DNA from: Spirochaeta isovalerica
GTDB lineage: Bacteria; Spirochaetota; Spirochaetia; DSM-2461
Length of the DNA stretch: 64,000 nucleotides
Direction: 5' to 3'
NCBI RefSeq assembly: GCF_014207565.1
Contig: NZ_JACHGJ010000004.1
Coordinates: forward strand, 62,001-126,000
The position numbers and the translations under genes are program-made. The notes beneath the pieces were generated by a model. It worked only from the letters and a program-made list of their open reading frames with translations. It was not told where the DNA came from and did not search any database. Positions 1 to 8,634 of the stretch are shown piece by piece (within the stretch, counting starts at the first letter, position 1; each line of letters starts with the position of its first letter).

Positions 1-695
1 ACATAGGCCATCATTTCCCATTTGCGCACATTGACCCCCGAGAGTCTGGCGGCTTCTTTGTTGCTGCCTATGGCGAAAATATAGCGCCCCATTTTTGTTC
101 TCGTAAGAATCAGCCATGCCAGAAGGGTTACGACGAGGAGAACCAGCGCTCCGGTCGGGAAAGAGGCTCCGTCTTCGTTGATATGTTTGAAAATGCTTTT
201 AAACCATCCGTCAGCGTTTGATCTGGTGGGGAATGTGGCGCTCCGGACATTGGAGACGATAGACCCCACGCCCATGGAAATCATCATGGTTCCCAAAGTG
301 GCGATAAAAGGCGGCAGATTGAGGCGGGAAACCATAATGCCGTTGAAAAAACCGAATGCCGTGGCAATAATCAGAATAAGAATGAGAGAGAGCCACATCG
401 GCCAGCCCCATGACTTGTATGCCGTTCCGCCGATGATGGCGGCGCACATCATAACCGTACCGACAGAGAGGTCGATTCCTCCGGTTATGATGACAAAAGT
501 TACGCCGATCGCGATAAATCCGATGTAGTAGGATGAATCGAGAATATTAATCAGCGTGGAGTAGGAAAAGAAATTCCGTCCGAAAAGTCCGAAAAATATA
601 TAGAGAATGACCAGAGCGGCAGGGGCCAGAAATTTCTGCAGGCCGATGTCTCTGAAATTCTCAAATAAAGTCTTGTTGTCGTTGCTATAACTCAT
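1..695 (-). CDS. ABC sugar transporter permease (RbsC/MglC type), partial
   Basis: Inner-membrane permease of a CUT2-type sugar importer. About 231 residues are visible; the C-terminus lies beyond the first base of the window. Reading down from ATG at 693-695 the frame is open and very hydrophobic. It contains the family signature GGIDLSVG (residues about 72-79), the stretch NGIMVSRLNLPPFIATLG and the cytoplasmic loop GSNKEAARLSGVNV that contacts the ATPase. A GGAG ribosome site precedes the start, and the ATPase gene stops 3 bases upstream, so the two are co-transcribed. Family members are usually about 320-340 residues. The exact sugar cannot be read from the sequence. Confidence 0.93.
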   Translation of the reverse strand, partial: MSYSNDNKTLFENFRDIGLQKFLAPAALVILYIFFGLFGRNFFSYSTLINILDSSYYIGFIAIGVTFVIITGGIDLSVGTVMMCAAIIGGTAYKSWGWPMWLSLILILIIATAFGFFNGIMVSRLNLPPFIATLGTMMISMGVGSIVSNVRSATFPTRSNADGWFKSIFKHINEDGASFPTGALVLLVVTLLAWLILTRTKMGRYIFAIGSNKEAARLSGVNVRKWEMMAY

Positions 696-698
696 TTA

Positions 699-2207
699 TC
701 AATTCTCCTGATTCCGCATTGTTGCGTATTTCATGATCGTTTCCTGGCTGGCTTCGCTGATATCCAGCTCTCCGGTTATCCTTCCTTCGCACATGACCAG
801 AACCCTGTCGCTCATGCGGAGGATCTCCGGCAGTTCCGATGAGATCATGATGATTGATTTCCCCTCTTTAACCAGTTCATTCATCAGCGTGTAGATTTCG
901 CTTTTGGCTCCTACATCGATACCCCTGGTCGGTTCATCAAAAATGAGGATGTCGCTGTCTTTGATCAACCATTTGGCAATGACCACTTTCTGCTGATTAC
1001 CCCCTGAGAGGTTCTTCAGAAGCTGTTCCAGCGTGGGCGTTTTGACTTTAAGTTTATCTACATAATCTCTTGTGACATCATCGATTTTGCTTCTGTCTAT
1101 CATCATGCCCGCCTGAAAATCGTCATAGGAAGCCAGAACGGCATTTTCCTTTACGCTCAGATTGACGGCCAACCCGTAACGCTTACGGTCTTCAGAGAGG
1201 TAACCGATGCCATGGGAAACAGCATCCATAGGTCCGTGGATTTTCACGGTCTGCCCGTGAATCTCGATATGGCCGCTTTCGATCCTGTCCGCTCCGAAAA
1301 GGGCACGGGCGGTTTCCGTTCTTCCGGCTCCCATCAGTCCGGCAAACCCCAGGATCTCACCTTTTTTGAGGGAAAAACTTACATCATTTACCATTTTCCC
1401 CGCATTGAGGTGTTCCACTTTAAGCACGGTTTCCGCGTCGGCGGGAACATTGTTGGCTGTCTTGGGCTTCTCATAGATGACACGACCGACCATCATATTG
1501 ATGATCTCTTCTTTGGTCAGATCTTTGGTCAGACCGGTTCCCACATATTCGCCGTCACGCATAACCGTAACGCGATTGGTTATTCTGTTGATTTCATCCA
1601 TTCTGTGGGAGATATAGATCATGGCGACGCCTTTCGAAGCCAGATCTCTCATAATGTTGAAAAGCTCATTGATTTCCGTTTCGGTCAGGGCCGCCGTGGG
1701 CTCGTCGAGAATCAGAATTTTCAGATCGTGGGAAACGGCTTTGGCGATCTCCACCATCTGCTGTTTACCTACGGTGAGCCGCCCCAGTTTGGCCGTGGGA
1801 TCGATATCCATATTCAGCCTGTCCAGCAGCTCGGCGGTTCTTCTGTTCAGAGCTTTATCATCGAGAAGGATGCCTGATCTACCGACCGATTCCCTGCCGA
1901 TAAAAATATTCTGGGCCACTGTGAGGTGTTCCATCATGTTCAATTCCTGATGGATGATACCGATACCTTTTTTCAGAGCGTGCTTGGGACTGGTGGGATT
2001 GAATATCTTTCCATCCAGCCGGATCTCCCCGGAATCTTTCGGGAAAATACCGGTGAGAGCTTTCATCAGAGTCGATTTTCCGGCTCCGTTCTCACCGACC
2101 AGGGCGTGTATCTCTCCGGGAAACAGATCGAAGTTGACTTCCTTGAGAGCGTGAACCCCCGTAAAACGCTTGTCGATATTCCTCATTGTAAGGATTTCTT
2201 CTTTCAA
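699..2207 (-). CDS. ABC sugar importer ATPase, double-domain (MglA/RbsA type)
   Basis: Energising subunit of a CUT2-type (ribose/galactose/xylose class) importer, 502 residues, the usual length. It has two ABC domains: the first with Walker A GENGAGKST (about 38-46) and Walker B LILDEPTAALT; the second with the degenerate P-loop GLMGAGRTE, signature LSGGNQQK and Walker B FDEPTRGID, the asymmetry typical of MglA/RbsA. The start is a TTG codon at 2205-2207, chosen because AGGAG lies 8 bases upstream. A gap of about 100 bases separates it from the binding-protein gene, so an internal promoter is possible. The sugar is unknown. Confidence 0.95.
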   Translation of the reverse strand: MKEEILTMRNIDKRFTGVHALKEVNFDLFPGEIHALVGENGAGKSTLMKALTGIFPKDSGEIRLDGKIFNPTSPKHALKKGIGIIHQELNMMEHLTVAQNIFIGRESVGRSGILLDDKALNRRTAELLDRLNMDIDPTAKLGRLTVGKQQMVEIAKAVSHDLKILILDEPTAALTETEINELFNIMRDLASKGVAMIYISHRMDEINRITNRVTVMRDGEYVGTGLTKDLTKEEIINMMVGRVIYEKPKTANNVPADAETVLKVEHLNAGKMVNDVSFSLKKGEILGFAGLMGAGRTETARALFGADRIESGHIEIHGQTVKIHGPMDAVSHGIGYLSEDRKRYGLAVNLSVKENAVLASYDDFQAGMMIDRSKIDDVTRDYVDKLKVKTPTLEQLLKNLSGGNQQKVVIAKWLIKDSDILIFDEPTRGIDVGAKSEIYTLMNELVKEGKSIIMISSELPEILRMSDRVLVMCEGRITGELDISEASQETIMKYATMRNQEN

Positions 2208-2310
2208 ACTTAAACTCCTGTTAAAGATGACAAGAAAATTATCCCACGGGATTTTCTATGGCGTAATCGAGGATATTGCGGAGAATGTTGAATATTTTAC
2301 GGAATATTTT

Positions 2311-3294
2311 CTACTGGCCGAAGGGAAAGAGCAGTTCCTGGTACTCCCGTCGGAACATATTGTCTCTGGTTATGAGAATCGAGCCCGTATCGACAAAAGG
2401 CGTTGTGGACTCTCCGGAAAGGTACTGAACAGCTGTTTTTACAGCAAGATATCCCATATTATAGGGTCTTTGAACCACTGTGGCTTTTAAAATGCCCGAC
2501 TCAAGATAGGAAAGCTCCTGAATGGCATTGTCAAAACCGACGGCTATAACCTTATCGCTGAGCCCCAATTCCTCTATGGCTTTAGTTACGCCGAGAGTGG
2601 AAACCTCGTTGAGCGCGACGATTCCTCCGAGATTCTCGTTCTTTAACAGTTCCAGGGAAATTTTATAGGCTTTTTCCTGTTCAACATCGCAGAACCAGGT
2701 CCCGATTATGTTCATCCCTTCCAGAGCGGCCCGGACTCCCGCCTCACGGTCAATAGCTGTGGCCGTCTCCCGGATATGACTGACGATAGCCAGTTCTTTC
2801 CGGGGATTGCCTTCCATGAGCCTTTTCATTTCCTCTCCGGCTTTTTTTCCCGCCTCTATATTATCTGTGGCGATAAATGAAACGGGAATATCCGAATCGA
2901 CGCCCGAATCGACGGTAATGACGGGGATATCCAGCTTATTGGCCCGCTTTATCGGTTCTACAAGTTTTTTAAAATCTGTTGCGGCTACGATAAGCATAGG
3001 CGGGGACAATTCTATGGCCCTGTTGATAATATCGATCTGGTCGTTGATTTCCTTTTCAAAACGAGGTCCTGTCACGACAACCTGGACGCCGAATTCCCGG
3101 GCCGCCTCATCGATTCCCCGGTTTACCACATCCCAGAAATCCATTGGTTCCCCATCGAGGGATTTGAGAATTATACGGATCGGGCTGTCCAGTTCGAGGC
3201 TTTTCTGAGTGTTCCTTCCGTAGAAGAGAGAGAGAATCAGAAACAGAGCCAATGCGGCCATAAGACTGATCAGCAGCAGATACCAGTTTTTCAC
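2311..3294 (-). CDS. Membrane-anchored periplasmic sugar-binding protein, probable sensor subunit
   Basis: A 327-residue protein of the Peripla_BP_4 (ribose/galactose-binding, LacI-like) fold, with stretches such as VVVTGPRFEKEI, LIVAATDFKKL, PVITVDSGVDSDIPVSFIATDN and VIAVGFDN. The first ~27 residues form one hydrophobic segment (about 4-25) without a lipobox or clear AXA cleavage site, so it probably stays tethered to the inner membrane. Start is GTG at 3292-3294, one base after the kinase stop. Placement directly behind the kinase rather than beside the permease suggests it presents ligand to the kinase, as XylFII does for LytS. It could also simply serve the transporter; no second binding-protein gene is visible here. 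Confidence 0.85.
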   Translation of the reverse strand: MKNWYLLLISLMAALALFLILSLFYGRNTQKSLELDSPIRIILKSLDGEPMDFWDVVNRGIDEAAREFGVQVVVTGPRFEKEINDQIDIINRAIELSPPMLIVAATDFKKLVEPIKRANKLDIPVITVDSGVDSDIPVSFIATDNIEAGKKAGEEMKRLMEGNPRKELAIVSHIRETATAIDREAGVRAALEGMNIIGTWFCDVEQEKAYKISLELLKNENLGGIVALNEVSTLGVTKAIEELGLSDKVIAVGFDNAIQELSYLESGILKATVVQRPYNMGYLAVKTAVQYLSGESTTPFVDTGSILITRDNMFRREYQELLFPFGQ

Positions 3295-3295
3295 A

Positions 3296-5074
3296 TCAAG
3301 CCTCCCATTCCTTCAAAGGAAGTCGGATCGTCATGATCGTTCCCGAGGAAAGAGAACTCTCACAGGACAGGCCGTACTGAGGACCGAAATAGAGTCTGAT
3401 CCTCTGATGGACATTTCTCAACCCCATTCCCTGCCGGGAGAGCTTGGGCCGGTTTTCCGGTGCCGTTTCAATACCGCTGATCAAATCCTCCAGCTCCATG
3501 GGGGTCATCCCCGCCCCGTTGTCCTTCACTGTTATAATGATATTTTCATCCCGGGCGTATCCGCTGATATGGATAAAGCCCTTCCCTTCCGATTCTTTAA
3601 TACCGTGATAGATGGCATTCTCCACAAGGGGCTGCAGGGTAATTTTCAGAATGGGATAGTCGTGAAGTTCCGGATCGATATCGATAAGATAGGTAAATTT
3701 ATCCTGATACCTCATTCCCTGAATGGTGAGATAAGACTGAACATGGGCGACCTCGTCGCGAATGGTAATGATCTCCTGTCCTTTGCTGATGCTTATGCGA
3801 AAGAGCTTGGAAAGAGCCGAAGTCATTTTAACGACTTCCCGGTTCTGCCCCATCTCCCCCATCCAGATAATGGAATCCAGAGTGTTGTAGAGAAAATGAG
3901 GATTTATCTGGGCCTGCAGAGCCTTGAGGTCGCTCTTACGCTTCAGTTCCTGTTCCCTCGTATTGGCGGCGACAAGCTCCCTTATGCGGCCGACCATAAT
4001 ATCGTAATCCCTCGCCAGCTCCCGGATCTCTTCGGTGGCTTTAATTTCCCCGACCAGATGAAACTCTCCTTTTTCCACGGTCTTCATTATATCCTGCAGG
4101 CGATGCATGGGTTTGGTAATACCCGAGGAGATGCGGTTTGTCGCCAGTCCCACTACGAGAAATAGTATAAGCCCTATAAAACCGTATGTGATCTGAACGT
4201 ATTTCCAGTCGGTGATCATATCGCTGTCGTGGGATACTCCGACGATATGCCAGTCCGTCAATCCCGAAGTTTCAACCATGAAATATCGGTCGCCCTCTTT
4301 GAAGGCCCGCCCCTGATGGCTGCCCAGAAGAGCCAGGATTTCTCCGACGGGCTCTGTCCGAAGGTTGCTGTAGACAAGCTGCTGAGTGGGATGGAAAACA
4401 TAATTCCCGTCGCGGTCAAGAATGAAGTCATATCCTTTGGCCCCCACGACCAGAGACCGGCAGAGCTCTTCGATCCTGTTGAATTTCAAATCCACGAGCA
4501 GCACGCCCAGCGATTCGCCGGTCCACTCGGAAATGATCTCCCTGCTGAGCGAAACGACCCAGGTATACCGTCCGGCCATGATATTCTGAACATAAGAGGA
4601 AGAAACGTAGGTCTGCCCGTTCCTCTCCAGAGCCCCCCGGAACCAGTCCATATCAAGGACGGAAACCCAGGGATTGACCTCCGCCTCGAGTTCTCCGGAG
4701 AGTACGGTTCCGTCGTGATAGACAATGAGGATATCGGAAATATCCTCGCGGGCTTTTATATAGTTGTTCAAGCTCTTCCTGATCTGCTCAGTCTCTCCCG
4801 GGTCGACAAATCCGTCATTCTCGAGAAAGTTCTGAATATCTCGGTCTCCCGATATTGAGCGGGTAATCCTCTCGACACTGCTGATATAGGAATCGATCTG
4901 AACGACAAGCTGCCGGAGAAGCGTGTGGTTATTCTCGAGAGTGGAAGAGCGGACCGTATCCATGGTAAAACGGAAAAAAACCATCTGCATAATAAAAATG
5001 GCGGCAAATACCATAATGGTAAAAATGGTGTAGATGCGGGCTTCCAGAGTTCCCGGAACGAAATTGATCTTCAT
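3296..5074 (-). CDS. Sensor histidine kinase, YesM/LytS (HPK7-like) type
   Basis: A 592-residue inner-membrane kinase. TM1 is at about 13-37, followed by an extracytoplasmic sensing region (about 40-290, Cache-like), TM2 at about 294-312, a HAMP-like linker, then His_kinase and HATPase domains. The phosphorylated His is in the motif QINPHFLYNTLDS (His393). The ATP site shows PLVENAIYHGI (482-492), DNGAGM (518-523) and GMGLRNV (549-555). The start codon overlaps the regulator stop by 4 bases (ATGA), indicating translational coupling. It most likely phosphorylates the regulator encoded immediately upstream in response to a sugar bound by the next protein of the operon. Confidence 0.95.
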   Translation of the reverse strand: MKINFVPGTLEARIYTIFTIMVFAAIFIMQMVFFRFTMDTVRSSTLENNHTLLRQLVVQIDSYISSVERITRSISGDRDIQNFLENDGFVDPGETEQIRKSLNNYIKAREDISDILIVYHDGTVLSGELEAEVNPWVSVLDMDWFRGALERNGQTYVSSSYVQNIMAGRYTWVVSLSREIISEWTGESLGVLLVDLKFNRIEELCRSLVVGAKGYDFILDRDGNYVFHPTQQLVYSNLRTEPVGEILALLGSHQGRAFKEGDRYFMVETSGLTDWHIVGVSHDSDMITDWKYVQITYGFIGLILFLVVGLATNRISSGITKPMHRLQDIMKTVEKGEFHLVGEIKATEEIRELARDYDIMVGRIRELVAANTREQELKRKSDLKALQAQINPHFLYNTLDSIIWMGEMGQNREVVKMTSALSKLFRISISKGQEIITIRDEVAHVQSYLTIQGMRYQDKFTYLIDIDPELHDYPILKITLQPLVENAIYHGIKESEGKGFIHISGYARDENIIITVKDNGAGMTPMELEDLISGIETAPENRPKLSRQGMGLRNVHQRIRLYFGPQYGLSCESSLSSGTIMTIRLPLKEWEA

Positions 5075-6636
5075 GATTCCAGTTTCCTCCGGTATTCCAT
5101 AGCCGTCAGACCGGTCTGCTTGCGGAAGATAAGAGAGAAGTACCTCGCATCCTGGTATCCTACTTTCTCTGCTATTTCATAGGCTTTCAGATCAGTACTC
5201 TTAAGCAGCTTCTTCGCTTCCTCAACGCGATAGGACGTCAGATATTCCACAAAAGTCTGTCCCGTTCCCTCTTTGAAGAGAAAACTGAACTGGCTTGTGG
5301 AAAGATACAGCTCGTTACACATATCCTGCAGAGAGAAACGGCTGTCGCTGTAACGTGCGGCGATGATATCCCGGGCCTTGTCCATTCTGGAAAGGATGGC
5401 ATCATTCCGCCGTCTTTCGATTTTGCTCTCGATATCATTTATCATGGAAGCAAAGGCATCGCGTGCCGACTTGAGGGTGGGATAATAACCGGGCTTGTGA
5501 GGGAATGTATCATCATCGGGAGAGAGAAGCCCCATCTCCTTGAGAAAATTGTATATGACCATATGAATTCTTGTGTAGTAGGAAAAAACATCGTCCCGGG
5601 AAAGGTACTGCTCTTCGATAAATGAGAAAATAGTATCAAGAGCTTTCAGGGAGTCCTCTTTTCTTCCCTCTTTAAGTGCTTCCAGAAGAATATCGAGTTT
5701 CGCATAAAAAAGCTCCGGCGTAATCTGCCGGGAATCGCGCACATCTTCGATAAATACGATTCGGGTCAGGCCCAGTATTCTGGAGTACTCCACAGCGCCC
5801 ATGGCTCCGCGGTGCGATTCGGGGAGCCATTCAACGGAATTGACCAGTTCACCGCATCCCGCATAAATCTGCTCCTTTTCCCGTCCTCCCGTATACTGGA
5901 AAATCTTCTCCAGAACCGTTCGGGTCCGCTGTTGGAGCTCCGTGTCACTGATTCCCTGAAAGATAATTACTATATTCTCATTGAGATTGAAAAAGACTTC
6001 GTCCGCTTCCTCAGTCAGGGCTTTTATCTGCTCCTGAAGAGTGAGCCTCTCGAGCTCATCCCAGCTTTCAGGTACGGAAATTAGCGAAACCTTGTAAAAT
6101 GCTCCCAGATCGTTCCACTGAAAATACTCCCGGCGTTTCGCTAAGTCATCGCCGGATAGCCGGCCCGAAATAAGCCTGTTGAAAAACCGCTCCTTGAGGA
6201 GAGGAAAACTCCTTTTCAGCTTTTCACGCATCTCCTCCTGGCGAATCTCCTTTTCCCTTCTGGCTTCAAGCTCCTCCCGGACAGTCCCGAGCACATGACT
6301 AAGTTCTTCAGCTGTAATGGGCTTGAGAAGGAATTCCCGAACCTGGCTCTGAACGGCTTGTCTGGCATATTCGAAATCATCATAACCGGTCAGGAGAAGG
6401 ACCGTTATGGAAGGATATTGCTCGGAAAGCACTTTGCTGAGAGTCAAACCATCCATCTTGGGCATATTGATATCGGTAATGACAACATCGACAGGGTTAT
6501 CATGAATGTAATTCAGGGCTTCCCGTCCGTTTTCGAACATACCGGCCAGATCGAATCCGTTCGCACCCCAGGAGACGCATTGGGAAATGCCGTTGCGTAT
6601 TATGGCTTCATCATCTACAAAGATCAATCGGAACAT
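5071..6636 (-). CDS. Response regulator with AraC-type DNA-binding domain (YesN type)
   Basis: A 521-residue transcription regulator, first gene of a sensor-transporter operon. The N-terminal receiver has VDDEA and the phospho-acceptor stretch DVVITDINMPKMDG; a long central linker follows; the C-terminus is an AraC double helix-turn-helix (FSLQDMCNELYLSTSQFSFLFKEGTG and AYEIAEKVGYQDARYFSLIFRKQTG). The frame is open upstream to a GTG at 6690, but the ATG at 6634-6636 is chosen because the protein then begins MFRLIFVDDEA as family members do. No Shine-Dalgarno is present; instead a perfect TATAAT ends 6 bases before the ATG, suggesting a leaderless message. Confidence 0.93.
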   Translation of the reverse strand: MFRLIFVDDEAIIRNGISQCVSWGANGFDLAGMFENGREALNYIHDNPVDVVITDINMPKMDGLTLSKVLSEQYPSITVLLLTGYDDFEYARQAVQSQVREFLLKPITAEELSHVLGTVREELEARREKEIRQEEMREKLKRSFPLLKERFFNRLISGRLSGDDLAKRREYFQWNDLGAFYKVSLISVPESWDELERLTLQEQIKALTEEADEVFFNLNENIVIIFQGISDTELQQRTRTVLEKIFQYTGGREKEQIYAGCGELVNSVEWLPESHRGAMGAVEYSRILGLTRIVFIEDVRDSRQITPELFYAKLDILLEALKEGRKEDSLKALDTIFSFIEEQYLSRDDVFSYYTRIHMVIYNFLKEMGLLSPDDDTFPHKPGYYPTLKSARDAFASMINDIESKIERRRNDAILSRMDKARDIIAARYSDSRFSLQDMCNELYLSTSQFSFLFKEGTGQTFVEYLTSYRVEEAKKLLKSTDLKAYEIAEKVGYQDARYFSLIFRKQTGLTAMEYRRKLES

Positions 6637-6642
6637 CTGGTA

Positions 6643-6648
6643 ATTATA
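6643..6648 (-). promoter_or_regulatory. -10 element of a probable leaderless promoter for the response-regulator operon
   Basis: On the minus strand the hexamer TATAAT lies here and is separated from the ATG at 6636 by only six bases (TACCAG). The -35 region is weak and pyrimidine-rich. There is no ribosome-binding site between the hexamer and the start. A start site at or next to the A of ATG is expected. Confidence 0.55.
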
Positions 6649-6717
6649 TATATGAGATTTGCAAAAAGAAAAGCAAAAAGCTCCAATCACGGAGAGTCAC
6701 ATACTTTCTCTTCCTTT

Positions 6718-7623
6718 TTATTTCCCCTTGGATGATTGATTAAGAACGCCTCCCATAATATCAATGGCGAGTCTGGCGGCCGTTTTGGCCGTAATTCCTG
6801 CCGGATCGGTTTCGCCCGAGAGTTCGACAATATCGCACGAAGAGAGATGGGGGGCTATTCGGTTGACCAGATACAGGAGTTCCCGGCTGCTCAAACCACC
6901 CGGTTCGGGGTTCTCGACACCGGGAACCTCACAGCCGTTCATGACATCGAGATCCAGGGACATATACAGGGGATTTCCGTCAATGAGTTTTTCCATTTCA
7001 CTCCGGACAAAGCCGATTCCTTTTTCCAGAATATCGTCCGGGGAGATCACTTTAAGTTTTTTATCTTGTATATAATCGACTTCCTCGGCTTCGGGAACAC
7101 GGATTCCGATAAGTAATGTCCTCTCCTGATCAATAAGGTTTTCATCGACCAGCCTTCTGAGAACCGCCGCATGGGAATAAGGATTGCCGTCGACCTGATC
7201 GACCGTATCGGGGTGGGCGTCGAAATAGATAAGTCCGGGCGGGCGGCCGCACTTTGACACGATGGCTTTGATAAGGGGATAGGTGATCGAATGATCCCCT
7301 CCCAGAGTGAGCAGAAAGCGATCCCATGAATCAGCGGGACATTTCCCGGCTATTTCTGCTATCAATTCCGCTCCGCTTAATCCGTCGAGAGGAATATCTC
7401 CCAGATCACAGATTTTTCCGGAATGATCGAACTGATAGCCGGCCGATGTTCTGAGAGTGTTCCAGGTATGGGAGGCGATCCGGATTTGTTCCGGCCCTTT
7501 TTCCGCCCCCAGACGTCCCGTTCCTCCGCCGGCTGAGGTCGGCAGCCCCCAGACGGCAATTGCGCTTTCTTCAAATGAAATGTTTTCCGCTCCGGCGATC
7601 TGCAGGTCTATGTTTCTTTTCAT
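6718..7623 (-). CDS. Arginase/agmatinase-family ureohydrolase
   Basis: A 301-residue dimanganese hydrolase that cleaves a guanidino or formimino group (arginine, agmatine or formiminoglutamate class). Metal-binding motifs are all present: GGDHS with its His, DAHPDT (D-x-H-x-D) and SLDLDV (D-x-D). The last is followed by MNGCEVPGV rather than the common DP, and GGLSSREL matches the usual GGL(S/T) turn. The exact substrate cannot be settled from this. The start ATG at 7621-7623 has AGGAG upstream. It lies 55 bases after the acetyltransferase and 81 bases before the regulator operon, all on one strand, so partial read-through is possible. Confidence 0.88.
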   Translation of the reverse strand: MKRNIDLQIAGAENISFEESAIAVWGLPTSAGGGTGRLGAEKGPEQIRIASHTWNTLRTSAGYQFDHSGKICDLGDIPLDGLSGAELIAEIAGKCPADSWDRFLLTLGGDHSITYPLIKAIVSKCGRPPGLIYFDAHPDTVDQVDGNPYSHAAVLRRLVDENLIDQERTLLIGIRVPEAEEVDYIQDKKLKVISPDDILEKGIGFVRSEMEKLIDGNPLYMSLDLDVMNGCEVPGVENPEPGGLSSRELLYLVNRIAPHLSSCDIVELSGETDPAGITAKTAARLAIDIMGGVLNQSSKGK

Positions 7624-7677
7624 ATTCCGCTCCTACGAGTCAGTATGATGGGTAACCGGAACGAGGAGCAAGGAAAA

Positions 7678-8574
7678 TTACAGTTTTTTGACCCAGAAGC
7701 TGTACTGAGGCAGCGGTGAGAAACCGATTGAATAGTAAAACTGCTGGTCCGAGCCCACATAGGCTTTTTTCGCCCCCAGGGCGGCGCAGCGCTTTATCCC
7801 CTCCAGCACCGCAGCTTTACCGCAGCCCCTGAGCCTGTAATCCGGATCGGTGGCGACCGGTTCGACCAGGCAGTAGTCGGACCCCGGTTCATACCACATG
7901 CCGCAATAGGAAGCGAAATTGCCATCGGGAGCCACCACGGCGATCTTCAGGTCCAGATCGTTGTGAGGTCCGGAAAGACTTGTCCGGCGGCTTTGAATCT
8001 GTTCCTCTGTTTCGGGCGGTTCACCCTCATGATTGAAACCGCGCCACAGCACTCGATTGTATTTGTAAATATCATGGTTTTCGGAAAGAGATGTTACGGA
8101 ATAACCTTCGGGAAGTGTGTATGCCAGGGATGAAATGCCGATGGGAAATACCGAGTTCCCCTCTTTCTCAACAGAGGCTCTGTAGCCGCTTTCCAGTGCG
8201 AGATATTGAAACTCCTCATCAGTGTCCTGTATGAGAATTTTCAGCTCTCCCCCTTCATGCAAATTGGCTTCGCTATAGCGGAGCATATCCTCGCGGAGAA
8301 AATCGTATGAGGGATCGATGATAAAATATGCCCGCCCCGGCTCATCTTCATAAGTGACAAGAGCGACAATTTCATTATTCTCTTCCCAGATTCCGATCGT
8401 TGAGAGTTTCGTCTTATCCATATAAGGCAGGGAGAATATCCACTCCCACCTTTCCCAGGTGAAATCTGTTACGGTCATTTCCCGGCGGTTAACCCTTATG
8501 AGAAAGTCGCGGACTCTGTTAAAATCGCCGGTGAATCCCGGCTGCTCCGTATAGTGTCTGAAAGTTATAGCCAT
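7678..8574 (-). CDS. GNAT-family N-acetyltransferase
   Basis: A 298-residue protein with a C-terminal GNAT domain: VEPVATDPDYRLRGCGKAAV holds the acetyl-CoA pyrophosphate loop (R/Q-x-x-G-x-G/A form RLRGCGKA), followed by a helix and FYYSIGF, a typical last strand. The N-terminal half (about 1-160) looks like a second, degenerate GNAT-like module. The substrate is unknown. The start lacks a Shine-Dalgarno sequence and has a promoter-like pair immediately upstream. It is upstream of the ureohydrolase on the same strand, but no functional link is evident. Confidence 0.82.
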   Translation of the reverse strand: MAITFRHYTEQPGFTGDFNRVRDFLIRVNRREMTVTDFTWERWEWIFSLPYMDKTKLSTIGIWEENNEIVALVTYEDEPGRAYFIIDPSYDFLREDMLRYSEANLHEGGELKILIQDTDEEFQYLALESGYRASVEKEGNSVFPIGISSLAYTLPEGYSVTSLSENHDIYKYNRVLWRGFNHEGEPPETEEQIQSRRTSLSGPHNDLDLKIAVVAPDGNFASYCGMWYEPGSDYCLVEPVATDPDYRLRGCGKAAVLEGIKRCAALGAKKAYVGSDQQFYYSIGFSPLPQYSFWVKKL

Positions 8575-8580
8575 AATTTC

Positions 8581-8609
8581 ATTGTCAGGCCGGTGAGGAT
8601 TTGAGACAA
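8581..8609 (-). promoter_or_regulatory. Probable leaderless promoter of the GNAT gene
   Basis: Minus-strand TTGTCT (8604-8609), a 17-base spacer and GACAAT (8581-8586) lie six bases before the ATG. The -10 match is only moderate. No ribosome site is present. Confidence 0.4.
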
Positions 8610-8634
8610 GTTACAGTTCAGTTAAAACTGAAAT

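Noticed and set aside
5071-6690. Longer response-regulator frame starting with GTG at 6690
   Set aside because: The extra 18 residues (cysteine- and phenylalanine-rich) are not found in receiver domains, and the promoter -10 lies inside this extension.
6661-6718. CTCC...GGAG hairpin followed by a T-rich stretch between the ureohydrolase and the regulator operon
   Set aside because: Only four base pairs with no extension; too weak to call a terminator.
8617-8632. Palindrome TTCAGTT-AA-AACTGAA between the HDOD and GNAT genes
   Set aside because: The two-base loop is too small for a stable hairpin and no T run follows. It could bind a protein, but there is no second copy nearby to support that.
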